Of a stretch of 32,520 bases of DNA, positions 10,391 to 21,400 are shown one piece after another. The notes below the pieces were generated by a model. That model did not search any database. It saw only the letters and a program-made list of their open reading frames with translations, and was not told the origin of the DNA. How positions within the stretch are numbered: the stretch's first letter is position 1; every line of letters begins with the position of its first letter. The stretch is from Butyriboletus loyo (lineage: Eukaryota > Basidiomycota > Agaricomycetes > Boletales > Boletaceae): the NCBI GenBank assembly GCA_038093515.1, contig JBBPSI010000261.1, forward strand, positions 1 through 32,520. Direction: 5' to 3'. The position numbers and the translations under genes are program-made.

Positions 10391-11687
10391 TGTTGGCCAT
10401 CCGAATGTGACGTGATCTGTTGCGTAGAGCTGGCGCTGCCATCGACGCCTCCACCAATAAAGCGTCGTACATCAAAGCTTCGGCGCAGAATTGTTTCGGC
10501 AGCATCTAACCCATTGACGTCCACTCGTGCATTCCCTTCGCATCACATTCCTCATGTGTGCCGTACGGCAGGCTACATCTCAGATGAGACCGAACAATGA
10601 AGCAATGTCCTCCGAGGTGCGTCGGGGATTTCTTCATGTATAAGCTCACCGAAATCATGTCCTGTAGACGCCGAATCTACTTCCGAGCATAAACCTACCG
10701 TACGCTCAGCTTGCGCGTGGTCTCGATAGTGTATCATTCAAGTGAGATTCGATTCGATTCCTCGATTTCTTTCGCTTAATCTACGCCATATCGGTATTGT
10801 CTCAATGACGTGGTCTCGCACCATCCCAGACGTATGTTGGCTGAGAGATCCTCGTTCTCACATTTACAATCCCACGCCATGGCTGGAATCCATACGCGCA
10901 GTCACCGATTTCTCTTTTGAGTGGGTGACAGGGTTCGTAAGGAGCTCGATGGACAATGTACGTGGGGTTCGTTAAGGCGGTGCAGACGAGCATTCGCAGG
11001 ATCGACGTCTTCGTTCTCAGGTCTTTTGAGCCATTGTTTTTTTTTTGAGTTTATCTGGGTGTCATTGGCACGAAGCAGGTATGCCGTCCTCGTGGCGGTC
11101 TGACAATGTTCAATTCCCTCGCGTCTATTCACCATGAAGTATTGACAATCGAAACTGACTCACCTCCCAGTCAAAAAATCCTACACCACTGCCAACGCAT
11201 GCCTACATCTCTGGTGCTCACTACAAGGAAGGGGTGTGGCTAATCGATCAAGGGCAGAGTTTGCCTTACTCATTATTCGGATTGAAACTTGAACCTGGCA
11301 CCCCGCCGCCGCCTCCCACGTCATTTTTTCCCAGTAGTCGAGGCATCAGAATTGCCTAGCCTCATTCACTCCACAGAACATCCTGATGAGCCTTTCCTCT
11401 CTCTCTCTTGTCTTCATCATAATTTCGGGCGTGCTGGCTCGGCTCACCCTGCTAGACACCCCAACCCGAGTTCAGCGCCTCTCGTTTATTGGTGTTCCGG
11501 GATTCTGGTCTCAACCTATTATTAACTTGTCCATGTCCAACTCTCGCATCCTCTGAGAGCCTCTTGCGAAACTTGTTTTGTTTTGCTTTTATTAGCTGTT
11601 TATCCCTCCTACTCAGGCTGTTCTCCGGTTTCGTGCAACCCGGATTTTACTTGCATCTCACGTTTCTCTCGTTACACGCGTCACTCT
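10391..11687 (-). repeat. Right arm of the 1.3-kb inverted duplication
   Basis: Reverse complement of 4451-5752. The match begins at tgttggccatccgaatgtga and ends at gttacacgcgtcactct. The end at 11687 cuts the membrane-protein 5' end shortly after its signal-peptide region, and the ATG of the left copy (4578) is changed to a non-start here (gcgaaactt). This arm is therefore a dead promoter and 5' fragment. Confidence 0.85.
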
Positions 11688-11730
11688 GGTGATTTCCTGA
11701 GCGCTATTGAGCTCACACGTTCGTATTATA

Positions 11731-11763
11731 CCGGGTGAGCGCCGGGTGAGCGCCGGGTGAGCG
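11731..11763 (+). repeat. Three tandem copies of an 11-bp unit
   Basis: The unit ccgggtgagcg occurs three times without change directly before cgcaacgg. It lies in the gap between the right inverted arm (ends 11687) and the VPS8 relic (starts about 11789), at or near a rearrangement junction. Confidence 0.9.
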
Positions 11764-11788
11764 CAACGGACTACCGGATGCTGCTGAA

Positions 11789-12930
11789 GATCAAAAAGCA
11801 GTTCTCGGACAAAAGTTGCACGAATTGATGGTGGCATCCGCCAGTTACGCGTTCTCCGAAGATAGGATGACGGATGGTACCCATTCTAGCCCGGATGGTA
11901 GGGGTGTCGATCGCATGTCTCTCTTCGAAGGCCTGGTCAGATGTTGTGCGTGCTCCTGCATTACCCTCGATAGCTACGATTTCCTATTCTAAGATCTGTT
12001 CCAGCATTTTGAAGTTACTGGAATAACTCGAATGTACTTGGAGCAGCTGGCGCTGTCGATTTCGTGCCTCCGCGCATAACCCAGCGACTTGTGGCACTCC
12101 ATGATGACCCTGGCCAGCCCGTTCTAGCCGAACGAGTGATTTGGCATATAGACCCTTCGTGTTTGGACATCAACCAAGCCATTCGTCTCTGTCAGATACA
12201 TCGACTTTGGGATGCGCTGATCTATGTGTATACACGTGCCCTACAAGACCGTGTCTCCCCGATAGTAGAGCTAATCACTCTTATTCGCCAACTTCCTCCT
12301 CTTTCCTGGAGATCCATCGGTTACCGGTTACCAATGGAGCAGGTGCGCAACGCACGACTTCGTCACGCATACAAGATTTTCCCCTACCTAATTACAGTAA
12401 CGTGCTCAGTGGTCAGACGTATCCAAGTAGCGAACCTTTACAGCCTGACGAAGCTGAGCACGCGAAGTATGATGTGTACAGCTTCATATTCAGCGGAACG
12501 TCTGCTGTCTGGCCCTCTAAATGTGGACATCTAATCCTCACAGGAAATGGAGCAGAGCCCACGTACCCTTATGCCCGATTGTTACTCCGTTTCGACGCGA
12601 AGTCGTTCCTTCACTCTTTGGACATCGCCTTCGACGACTCGTTCCTTACAGACTCTCATGACATTAGTAGGGTATCCATCGTCAAGATCTACCGCTTTCC
12701 GCTACCATCTTCATCAACATCTTCATTGCGCGAAATATTCAGAAGTATCCGCAATATATCCATGTCGAAGATATCGATCTTCACATCCTCTGTGACCTCC
12801 CCATATTCCTCGCCACTTCCCTCGACCCTGAAACTCGAGAGGATCGCCAACTCGCTGCTGATCTTGACCTTGACCTCGCCCTCACTTGCTATCACTCTCA
12901 CGGTCGTACTGGTACATGTGTCCTGAAAGT
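11789..12930 (+). pseudogene. VPS8: Decayed VPS8 (CORVET subunit) fragment
   Basis: VPS8 is the Rab5-binding subunit of the CORVET tethering complex on endosomes. Diagnostic blocks occur in order: LGQKLHELMVASASYAFSED (about 11807); LFQHFEVTGITRMYLEQL (about 11996); PPRITQRLVALHDD (12067, frame changed); RVIWHIDPSCLDINQAIRLC (about 12136); ALIYVYTRALQDRVSPIVEL (about 12217); AKYDVYSFIFSGTSAVWPS (about 12465, frame changed); PTYPYARLLLRFDAKSFLHS (about 12559); and IFIARNIQKYPQYIHVEDID (about 12719, frame changed), then PETREDRQLAADL. An in-frame TAA at 11990-11992 stands where family members have an acidic residue (FLF-stop-DLFQHF). One or two frame changes could hide introns, but the stop and the missing ends make it a pseudogene. 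It covers only a central part of a protein that is normally well over 1000 aa. Confidence 0.82.
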
Positions 12931-14140
12931 GTTGCACTTGAGCGGTTACTCGATATGGTAAGTTGTGGCTTGTCCAGCGAATGTCCAAGTGCACGCGGTC
13001 TGATGCGGCTCCAGTGCCTTCGTGCTCGTGTATTGCGCTTCTGTATCGCTCCAGCATCATCTATATTCCATATCCAGTGCATCCGATTGATCCGATTCAC
13101 CCGATATGGCTCTAACTCGGCCGTTCGACGTGGTGCATGTACTCCCTCGTACGTGTTTGACTGATCTTTCTAGGTCGTGTTCGGCTGCTCAGTAGGTCGC
13201 GTAGGATGATTCTTGGACGATTTGAATGGCTCAGGTACGTTCCTGGACCTGCGCGTGAATCGCTACGGCTAACTTGCCCCATTTACAACTAGCGGTCTTG
13301 ATTCGAGTCGCGGCACGTGTCACTCATGTCACCCTCCATCCAGCCTTCTATCCCGTTGCTGTTGTTATCACCATGGTGCTTCCAACCACCCTTGATGTCT
13401 CACAACTCGACTCGCTCGCTCTTATTGCCTGGTGGCCCGCCAGCTCGACTTGGCATATTCATCTCGTCGACGCGCGTGTCCGTATCGCGTGATAGATCGA
13501 TGCTCGACAACAATCCTTTCGGGAACGAGGCATAACAGTCCGAAAGTGAAAGTACTTGTTGCCAAACTTGAATGAATTAGCAGTGGAGGCAGCGGCAGAG
13601 GATGAGTGCAAGTGCATGTGTATGTGTGTCGCCCGCTCGTGCCAAGTGGGTGGGTGAACGGGAGAGGGCGAGCGAGTGCCCTGGAGCACACGGAGAGGAG
13701 GGTAACGGACGCAGCGCGTTTTGAGGCGGGGAGGCGAGGATAGCCGAAGCACGGGTCAATGTCTACCCCAATGGAATGGAGGAAAAAAGAAAAGGAGAGA
13801 GAACCACTGATACATGGCTGCATAGATACCCAGACGATGACTCAAAGAAGCACAGAAGTGGTGCTCTCAGAGAAAGATTCGGGATTCTCTGGAAGTGGCA
13901 GATGGGTCGCATGCGAGGTGATCAAGAGGTCAGGGGGGGGGGCTGAATGATAATGTGGCCCATTGGAGAGGTGCTCAAGAGGTCAAGGGGGGCGAATTTT
14001 TGAGTTCCAAACGAGGCCCATACAAATGATCGCAAGGTGCAAATATTATTTATGGTGTTGAGGCTCATGTGAACCAGCTTTGAAGAGACCTACTACCGCC
14101 TATGAAGGAGACCGGTCTCTGAGACTGGCATTGCTCCCAA
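12931..14140. other. No recognised gene; low-complexity G-rich stretch at the end
   Basis: ORFs such as 13274-13492 carry no motif I can identify. From about 13,560 the sequence becomes purine-skewed and simple. At 13923-13995 a phrase close to caagaggtcaggggggg occurs twice about 50 bases apart, including an uninterrupted G tract. Confidence 0.45.
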
Positions 14141-14156
14141 TTGAAGGTGTTGCCTG

Positions 14157-14225
14157 AGCTTGGCCAGATGCACTTTCAAGTCGGGAACAACAACAAAATT
14201 GCCCAAGCGCACCTAGTTTCAGAAT
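14157..14225 (+). pseudogene. ERG26: Third ERG26-like scrap
   Basis: About 60 bases (gagcttggccagatgcactt onward to gcccaagcgcaccta) repeat the GQMHFQVGNNN...AQAHL segment of the ERG26-like relics at 1796-1845 and 9498-9547. Nothing else of the gene is present. It sits at the edge of the transposon-rich part of the window. Confidence 0.75.
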
Positions 14226-14229
14226 TGGT

Positions 14230-14662
14230 AAAGTCTGAGCAGGCGCACCGAGGGCAATGAAGGATGCAAGGGTAAACCTATCAGTGGAAAGACTCACTGA
14301 TAATACAAGAGTGAGAGTATTGCAAACAGAGTATAAGGAGCAAGGCTCAACTTAGAGATATCGCAGTAGTGATGATAGAACTGAAAGATCTAGAGAAAAG
14401 CGACAAGCCATAAGGGCTGTCTTATATACAGAACATGAGTGTTTGTACTTGTGTTCTGTATAGTACCTATATAAGGTATAGTATGAAATACATGACGATA
14501 TGGTAGAGATAAGAGATAAGACTAAGCATATCGTCCAATAGCATAATAAGAGCTATTTGTAATGTGATAAGCGTGACTAGGTCTAGACAATGATGTCATA
14601 TAGACCAGTCTAGAAACATAGTGGCTGTAAGTGAAATACAGAAATAGAACACTACCGTTTCA
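14230..14662. mobile_element. Probable LTR-derived, AT-rich segment with unresolved ends
   Basis: The base composition changes sharply to AT-rich. The segment contains a hairpin (acagaaca ... tgttctgt, 14431-14461), a near-palindromic tatagtacctatataaggtatag with a TATA-like core, and ends near ccgtttcaaca, which would read TGTTGAAACGG on the minus strand. These are features of LTRs, but I could not pair both ends or find a target duplication. Confidence 0.4.
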
Positions 14663-15875
14663 ACACGATGAGCATCATGCATCCAGAGATGTATGATCTA
14701 GCGCAGGAAGCAATGATTTGACTTTGGAAGATCACATCGCTGGACAACCTCTCGGACATGCAGGACGTCCTTCAACTTTGGTTCTCCATTTTCAACAGCC
14801 TCTCAGCGATGGTGAACAGGTCCAGCCACTACCATCTGGACAAGAATGGGCTCCCACAATCATTCAACCAACTCCTCAGCATCAGAAATTACAGTGGCCT
14901 CAACATGATCTTCCCAAGGCAGTGCATATGGCTATGTTATTCCCCAGGAAGCATACTCACATTTTCTGGGAGGCTTATTGTTCATGGGGCAGCAGAGGTA
15001 GTGGAAGATCGGGCATGCATCACTTGGTATATGCAGGACAAGGTCCACCACACTCTAGAGGTCCTGCGGTGTAATTATGCTGAGGTATGCAAGATAGGAG
15101 TTTAGGAATTCAATCAGGACAAGCTGTGTAGTATGGAATGGCATGTGTGTAAATGTAAATGTGATTGTATTCATTGCACCCCCATGGAAGGTGGCACAGA
15201 ATGGAGGCAGGCAAAATACCTTCAACAACAATAGGGATATGGCAGTGCATGTGGCCGAAGCATAGCCACAGGAAGTAATGAAGGTGGGGCAGTGTGAATG
15301 GCAAGGTGGGAGTGATCAGAGGTTATGTGGAGTGCTTCCACCTGGCTGAGCAACAGGGTGGGTTGTGGAAGAAAGCGTGGTCTCATGCACCTCGTTGGGC
15401 AGGAGCTGTGTGGTAATTCCAACCAACCCCCACTGGGCACATCATGCCTGGAGCCCAGCGGCAGCAAGCATCAAAGGTAGGTCAGTGTGAATGGCAAGGC
15501 AGGGAAGATCAGAGGTTGTGCAGAGCATTTCTGCTTGGCTGAACAACAGGACAGGCCACTGAGACAATGCAATTAGATTGGTAAAAATGTGATGAATTCA
15601 GGGCCACTTGCAGCCCAATGTAGTGGGGAAGGCTAGGGGCCATTCATAAAGCATGCTCCAGGGAACATCATGTGCATTCACATTACCCTCATCCAAGAAT
15701 CCACCCATGTGTACATGATGCATTTACAGAATTACTCTACTGTGGCTCAGGCCATGGCTCTTCATACCCTAGCAGTGCATGGAGCTGTGCTCTGCAGCCC
15801 CAGTAGTGTCGCATCTGGGAGTCCAGGGATTCTATCCTCACAAGGCCCTCTTCCAGCGCCTTCATGCACTCCTCC
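14663..15875. other. Unrecognised region with a dispersed direct repeat
   Basis: Plus ORFs at 14718-15074 and 14758-15105 overlap in different frames and match nothing I know. A direct repeat of about 75 bp is clear: cagtgtgaatggcaaggtgg at 15291 and cagtgtgaatggcaaggcag at 15484. Each continues through a gatcagaggtt(a/g)tg tract and a ggctgagcaacagg or ggctgaacaacagg tract. The region probably belongs to the KDZ-type element or its flank. Confidence 0.45.
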
Positions 15876-16448
15876 TCATGTTGATCCAGTGCCCGATTTT
15901 GCAGCTCTACCAATGGAGAGTTGTTTGGACCCCACAGATACTATCTGAATGTCAGCGATGCTAATGGCCATATTGCAAGAATGGAATACCTGGAAGTACT
16001 CATCCGAGGCATGGAGAATCTGGGAGATTGAGCCTGACCAAATATCCAAGTCATCTGGCATTCCAATGGCCCACCAGTCCTGTGCAAACTCTTGCCAGCG
16101 ATCCGTGCTCCACTCAGGAAGTAAGGTCGGAATGTTCTCTATCATTTTGTATAGGTCGGGCTGCATGTGGATGATTGCAGCTTGCAGGTCATGGTTGATG
16201 CAATGCTCGTAAGTGCTTTGACAAGCAGGATTAGGCACAGGCACTGTGTATCTTGTCATGTATATATTTTGCAAACAGAATAAAAGGGCCTTTATCAGGA
16301 GATAGATCAGTATGCTAACATGCAGTGTGGCTGAGGGGCTCACAAATTCCTGGGACATGCAATGGTCCCATCCTTCAGGCCAGTCATGTCTCTCTAGGCG
16401 GGCTAAATGACAGGCAGCTGCCTCGATGTGGCAGCCAAGGTAATACAT
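15876..16448 (-). CDS. Unidentified ORF downstream of the KDZ transposase
   Basis: The frame of 190 codons is open without interruption on the minus strand, unlike the neighbouring broken transposase frames. It includes MPDDLDIWSGSISQILHASD and a Trp-rich tract (STDRWQEFAQDWWAIG). A central stretch (about 16,195-16,350) has intron-like composition and could be spliced out. It lies about 290 nt downstream of the last recognisable KDZ block in the same orientation, so it may be an accessory gene of the element or the transposase tail. I cannot assign a function. Confidence 0.4.
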   Translation of the reverse strand: MYYLGCHIEAAACHLARLERHDWPEGWDHCMSQEFVSPSATLHVSILIYLLIKALLFCLQNIYMTRYTVPVPNPACQSTYEHCINHDLQAAIIHMQPDLYKMIENIPTLLPEWSTDRWQEFAQDWWAIGMPDDLDIWSGSISQILHASDEYFQVFHSCNMAISIADIQIVSVGSKQLSIGRAAKSGTGST

Positions 16449-16734
16449 TGCTCAATGCAGAACACTTTGTGGGACATTGGGCATGCTGACATTGGAGGAA
16501 AGGATGGATGCAGACATAGTAGCGGGAGCTGGAAAGGAAGGGCAGTTGATGCACTGCCATCTGACAGAGTCACCCTTATAGGGAATTGGTGGGTGTATTA
16601 TTCCTCAATTGTCTCTGCCCATTTGGGACTGTAGCCGTATTCCCACTGTTCTACAGGATGTGTAATCTGTATTGTTTGACTCATTTGGTGGAATTGGAAA
16701 GTAAATCAAATATATGATTCTGCAGATCCTAAGA

Positions 16735-19700
16735 GACTCCCAGGTGTCCTGACATTGGTCCCACAGCCTGCAGTATGTGGCAGCCTGTTGGGCAGCATAG
16801 CAGGCATGTCCATGCGTTCCAATGAACCTGCTTTCTGATGATAGCCGCTTTCATAGTTGGGCCTTCATGTCAAAGAACTTTGAGGTCCATTGAAACTCTG
16901 AAACAATAAGCTCAACCTCCTCACTCCAACAATCACATGCGGTCTTTGTGTGCAACCAATTTATGCGATAAACTGAGGAATACTGATAAGCATTGAATAG
17001 GAAGGTTGGAGCGGGAGAAGTACATTCAGACATCCAGTTGTTCTCCTCAGCATCCCGTGGGATATCTAAAAGCCAAAGCCAGGCCAGGCCTTCCTTGTGA
17101 TGTCCACTTCCATTTGGATTGCAAACTGCAGTAGTTATCTTGAGATCAGCCTCCTGGAGTCACTGATATCTTTGAAGGGTTGCCTCATCTGCACTGAGGG
17201 ATACCATGGCCTTGTGACATTTCCTGTAAATGGCGGCATGTTTTGTGAGCGCAGCATCAACTGTGGTCACCTTTCCCCATGCACGGGTGTTAGTGGCCTG
17301 GCTTTTCACATGGCAGACCTCTGTTCTGAACAGAACTGCCTTGTCCACCAATGCCATTCAAATGGAGTGGAGAGCATCGTTCGCCTGCCCAATGTGCAGC
17401 TGCAACTCCTGGTCTGCCAGGTCTTGGAGCCTGAGATCACTGCATGCATCATGCCCAAATTTAGAGGGAAGTAGAAGGGCTGAGCACCCAAGCAATGGAA
17501 GATGGATTCAATTGGGGGATTTGTCCTCAGCATCATCCACATCACTATGTGGTCTGCCCATATCTGAGGATGTATTGTTTGAAATGCTATCCCCAAGATA
17601 GGCAGATGCATCTGAGAGGAAGTGGGATATGTTGGCAGACAGGTGATCCACTTGACGGGCAATGGCTAGCTGCTGCACCTCTGTTGTGTGGACCCCATAA
17701 GCCCTGCTGTCCTTGGTGAGGATGATGGATGATTCCTCAATCTGTATCCTGTGCGCAAGCCAGGTTACTGCACTGAGTGGGGTGGCTGACATATTCTCCT
17801 GGTTAGCCAGAATGTCCAATTCAACAGTGCACGCAGTCGGGGCTAGTGGATGCTTTAGTATTCGCAAATTGGAGTGTGGACACAAGCAGGCAGACCAACC
17901 TTTGTTCATTTTTATTTGGAATATATCCATTGTGGTGGGATGAGTGATGTGGGTATTTAATGCCTGCTGATATTGCTCCTGCCATATTGAGCACTCTGTG
18001 TTGTTAACAGCATTGCCCAGATCATCGAACATTTTCCATGCAGCAATGGAGGACTTTCAAGCAACCATGATCTTACCTCCAAGACCCTTGCCTAGCAGAG
18101 AGCAAGGTAAGCCTTGTTTGGCAGAGGGTGAATTGTTCTTTGGCAGGTGGTGCTTACTCATTCATATCATCTTAATAAAGTTGGAGTCATTCATCTGAAA
18201 GTCAATGATCTCTTGCCAATGTGGGGATGACATTGTGCAGGCTGATACCAGAGCTACATTAAGGATGGACCAGAGAGTTTCGATGATCTCCCTATCAATC
18301 CATCCTGCACTCTCAATGAAGAGAGGGGCATATCACAGGAAGCACTGGGGGTGGTGACCATGGACATGCCATATGCCGATTCCAGGAATTATTTCCATGC
18401 CAGCGGGAATATTGATGAATTCATTGCTGCTGACCCTCTGTCGGAGCTTCTTCATGTATGCACAATTTATGTCATAGAAGCTGATCACATGGCAGGCTCC
18501 TTGCAAGTTGTACTGAAGGGCGTTGGCCAATGTATAATCCATATTCACTTGCCTGTGATACATGTGAGAAGGCGCAGAAGGCAATTTATCATAGATCACT
18601 TTCCTCTCTCTCTTTTGGAAATCAACCGTGGAATGTGGCATAAAACAGCCATGCCATGCACAGGCAGCAGCCCCAATTCCAGTTGATTCAAGGTTTCCAT
18701 GGTTGGCATTAGATTGATTGATTGCCTGATGGTTATTACAAGTGAACCGCTATTTGCATTTTCAGTGGATATATGAGCAATGGATGCAACCAAATTTGCA
18801 ATGCACATACCTCTAATGGGCAGTTTGTCACCCGCAGATAATTCTGATATGGATATGGGGTGTGGGTAACCATAACACAGCACCCATCCATGAGCCAGAC
18901 CTGATCATCCACCTGCCTGTCCTGCAAGTGTTCCACTTTGAAGTTGCCATTCATGATGACTGTTTGGCTATACTTCCAGCTATCACAATGTGCAACTCAA
19001 TGAATTGGAAGCATTAGTATGGAGAGCCTGGCTCACTCAGATAAATCATCTTCCGCAGTAGGATGGACATTTATCCCTGGCTGTGGACAGGTTGGACAGA
19101 AGAGAGCAAGGTCCCCAGGTTGCGGTGAATCTGCAGAATACCTGATGCCCCCCCACTTCATAAGCTTAAGAAGCTGCCATTTGCGGGACACCCGCAACAG
19201 ATCCCGATAGTGGTCCTGGAGGGTCATGAGCAACCCGCCCAGTCTGAGGCGACAGGACATAACTTACTGGGACAAGATGGGAAAATATGCTGGAAGTGAT
19301 CCTGGAGCTTACTATAATAGTTGCTTGCAGATGTGCCACATTGAAGATTATCTCTGATGAAGTCGTCCAATGCAGAGAATGTGAAGGCAGTCCTGGGGGT
19401 ATTTATCGTAGATGGGAAGAGCCTTTCCTGGAGGAGCTAGATGTGAGGCTCTATGGATTGTGGACATGCACAGCAGTTGATGGAGTTGAAATGTATTCCA
19501 GTGACATCTACAACCATGAGGTAGTTGGATCCTGGCAGATGCTGCAAATAGGCAGCAAGATCTCCAGAGGGTTCATCCTCCCATTCCCCATCATCCATGG
19601 GCAGTGGGAGACCATCTGCAATATCCATGGCAGGCCTGCCAATTGGGCAAGGATGTCCACCATGGCTGAGATGGAGCTCCAAGCCAGCCTGCAGTCATCA

Positions 19701-20321
19701 GCGGGTGAGGTGGAAACAGCAGAGATGATACTCACAAGGTGGAGTGATGAGGTCTCAAAGAATGACCCAGTCCACTGTTTGATCCTATGGAATGGAAGTT
19801 GGCAGTGTCTAGTCCTGCAGCAGCGAGTGCAATACAGGGGTTGTCCAAAGCAATCAGTGCATCTATATATGCCATCCCCCTCACACATAGAGCATTTCCT
19901 TGGGTCTGGAGGGGCATCCATATCCAGCAGGATCTGCAGATATTGATCCTTATGGTTAACCCACTGGCGGAGATAATCATTCTGGGTCTGTTAAAAGTGA
20001 GGGGACATAAAGATCTACATGAAATGGGTGCCAAACCTTGGTAGGGAGCCTGTGCCTTGGTATGAACTCAAAGTCCTCAATCCCTGCATTAAATTCCATG
20101 TTGCCTTCAGAAAAGGGGGAAATTGGAGTGGTGGATGTGGAGGCAGCAGCCTTTATTGGAGAAGAGGATATGGAGTGAGATTTCATCCTGGATGGGCTTT
20201 CTGTTTTATGCTTTATGGGAAGCAAAGAGATTTTGGAGCCTCTAGTGGATTGCTTTGTATTCCAAGTGACCCAAGTGACCTTCTTGGGAGCTTTGACTGG
20301 TCTCCCTTTCATATTTGCCAT
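16735..20321 (-). pseudogene. CxC2-type KDZ transposase, decayed
   Basis: KDZ (Kyakuja-Dileera-Zisupton) transposases are DDE-type enzymes much expanded in mushroom-forming fungi. Reading from MANMKGRPVKAPKKVTWVTW at 20321, blocks appear in family order: a cysteine cluster with CSMCEGDGIYRCTDCFG (about 19894-19780); DVTGIHFNSINCCACPQ (near 19490); RKWQLLKLMKWGGIRY (near 19180) with LALFCPTCPQPGINVHP; ISFYDINCAYMKKLRQRV (near 18470); IIPGIGIWHVHGH (near 18370); REIIETLWSILN (near 18280); TWLAHRIQIEESSIILT (near 17740); LVDKAVLFRTEVCHVKSQAT (near 17350); VSEFQWTSKFF (near 16890); and GHACYAAQQAATYCRLWDQC (near 16800). The span of about 3.6 kb fits a protein of about 1200 aa. Blocks fall in different frames, with stops including a probable CGA to TGA just after CFL (near 18335) and a probable TGG to TGA near 16850. 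The enzyme is therefore dead. Terminal inverted repeats were not found. Confidence 0.82.
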
Positions 20322-20553
20322 GTCTTTGGTATTCAAGATAAAGTATTTACTGTTGCACACAAGAACTATTGTGAAGCTACAGCACCATACTAGGTACTGA
20401 CAGAATGTCATGACATGACATGATGTCTCAGGGTCGGCAAAGGGGCCTAGATCATCGGAGCTGACGGCAATGATGTTCTAGGCAGGATATATGTATTGAA
20501 TTACCTAAAAGGACCACAGGGACAACAGTCTGAAATATGAGTGTTGGTGCTTC

Positions 20554-21400
20554 ATGGATAGTGTATTGAGGAGGAATGCAAGGGACTTGCACACAACACT
20601 AAAACTCCCATCCACCACATCCAAGCTCATGATGTCTACCCGCAGTGATGATGACAATTCTGCAACCTATGAGTCCTTTGAGGAGGACAATTTGCCTGAG
20701 GTCCAGGAGAGCTCAAGAGCTTCTGACTCTGGTTCCGACAGTGAAATAGAAGATGGGGAGGAAGGCAGGGGAGATGTTACGCTGGGCGCTAACAATTGAA
20801 CAGCGAGGAGGCACTCTGGAGTGGCCTCGAGACTCGTTAAGCGTTTCTGAGCTGGGTCTCAGACTATGTCTTAGTGCGCACACTAAGAGTCTGGAGGTGA
20901 TACTAATTGCTAGCAGGAAGCTGCGTAGAACTAGATAAAGTACATGGTGGAAAGGCAGAGCCTTTATACTACTAGGGTCTGCGCACAGACCGTGTTCCTA
21001 ATCGAGACACGAGAAGGAAAGTACAAATACGGAAGGAACATTCCAGAAGATTCCGGAGTGTGAGGGAAAGTGCGTCCGTGCGCGGGAAGTGGTGACTAAG
21101 CTAGAACGGTTGGTACCGTTCAAAGGGAACTAGCTGTAAGCTAGGCGAATGAAGTAGTCCAAGTGGTAGTGGATGGAAAAAGTATACCACTACCGTAACA
21201 GGAGAAGGGGGGAAAGAAAACAGGGCTGAGGGGGTACCCCTCCACCCACATCATGGGAGGTTTTCCACAGAAGAGCTACAAATCCTCACAAATGCCAAGG
21301 CTCAGTGGATGAGCATGAAGGGGAGTGCATGCACACACTTGTTTACATCAATATCCCACCAGCTCCACCACCTTTCCTTCTTGAGGACATCAAGGGTTTA
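20554..21400 (+). pseudogene. Acidic Ser-rich ORF split by a solo LTR
   Basis: The plus-strand frame from ATG 20554 encodes an acidic, Ser-rich stretch (SSRASDSGSDSEIEDGEEG) and runs into the LTR at 20775. If the LTR (20775-21200) and one copy of its GGAGA duplication are ignored, the frame stays open from 20554 to 21400, about 138 codons. After the LTR it continues as RFSTEELQILTNAKAQWMSM, which looks like a genuine helical protein segment. It then stops at the chromovirus LTR. The ORF is divergent from the KDZ gene, with about 230 nt between the two start codons, so it may be a second gene of the KDZ element. The family is unknown. Confidence 0.45.
20775..21200 (-). mobile_element. Solo LTR of the chromovirus-1 family
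   Basis: The 426-bp LTR has TG...CA ends (tgttacgctggg ... ctaccgtaaca) and a perfect 5-bp target duplication, GGAGA at 20770-20774 and 21201-21205. It is closely similar to the chromovirus 3' LTR at 21401-21827 and in the same orientation. On the minus strand it carries the GGTCTGTGCGCA box and a TATA box 11 bp downstream. Confidence 0.92.

Noticed and set aside
4451..11687. The 1.3-kb inverted arms as terminal repeats of one large DNA transposon
   Set aside because: Arm ends show no target duplication or transposase. The arms contain promoter and 5' gene sequence, and the left one continues into a host-type gene.
13274..13492. 72-codon ORF with hydrophobic stretches as a small membrane protein
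   Set aside because: No conserved motif, no second copy and no supporting splice or promoter signal.
15287..15555. Direct repeat pair considered as a CRISPR or satellite array
   Set aside because: Only two diverged copies about 190 bases apart, in eukaryotic DNA.
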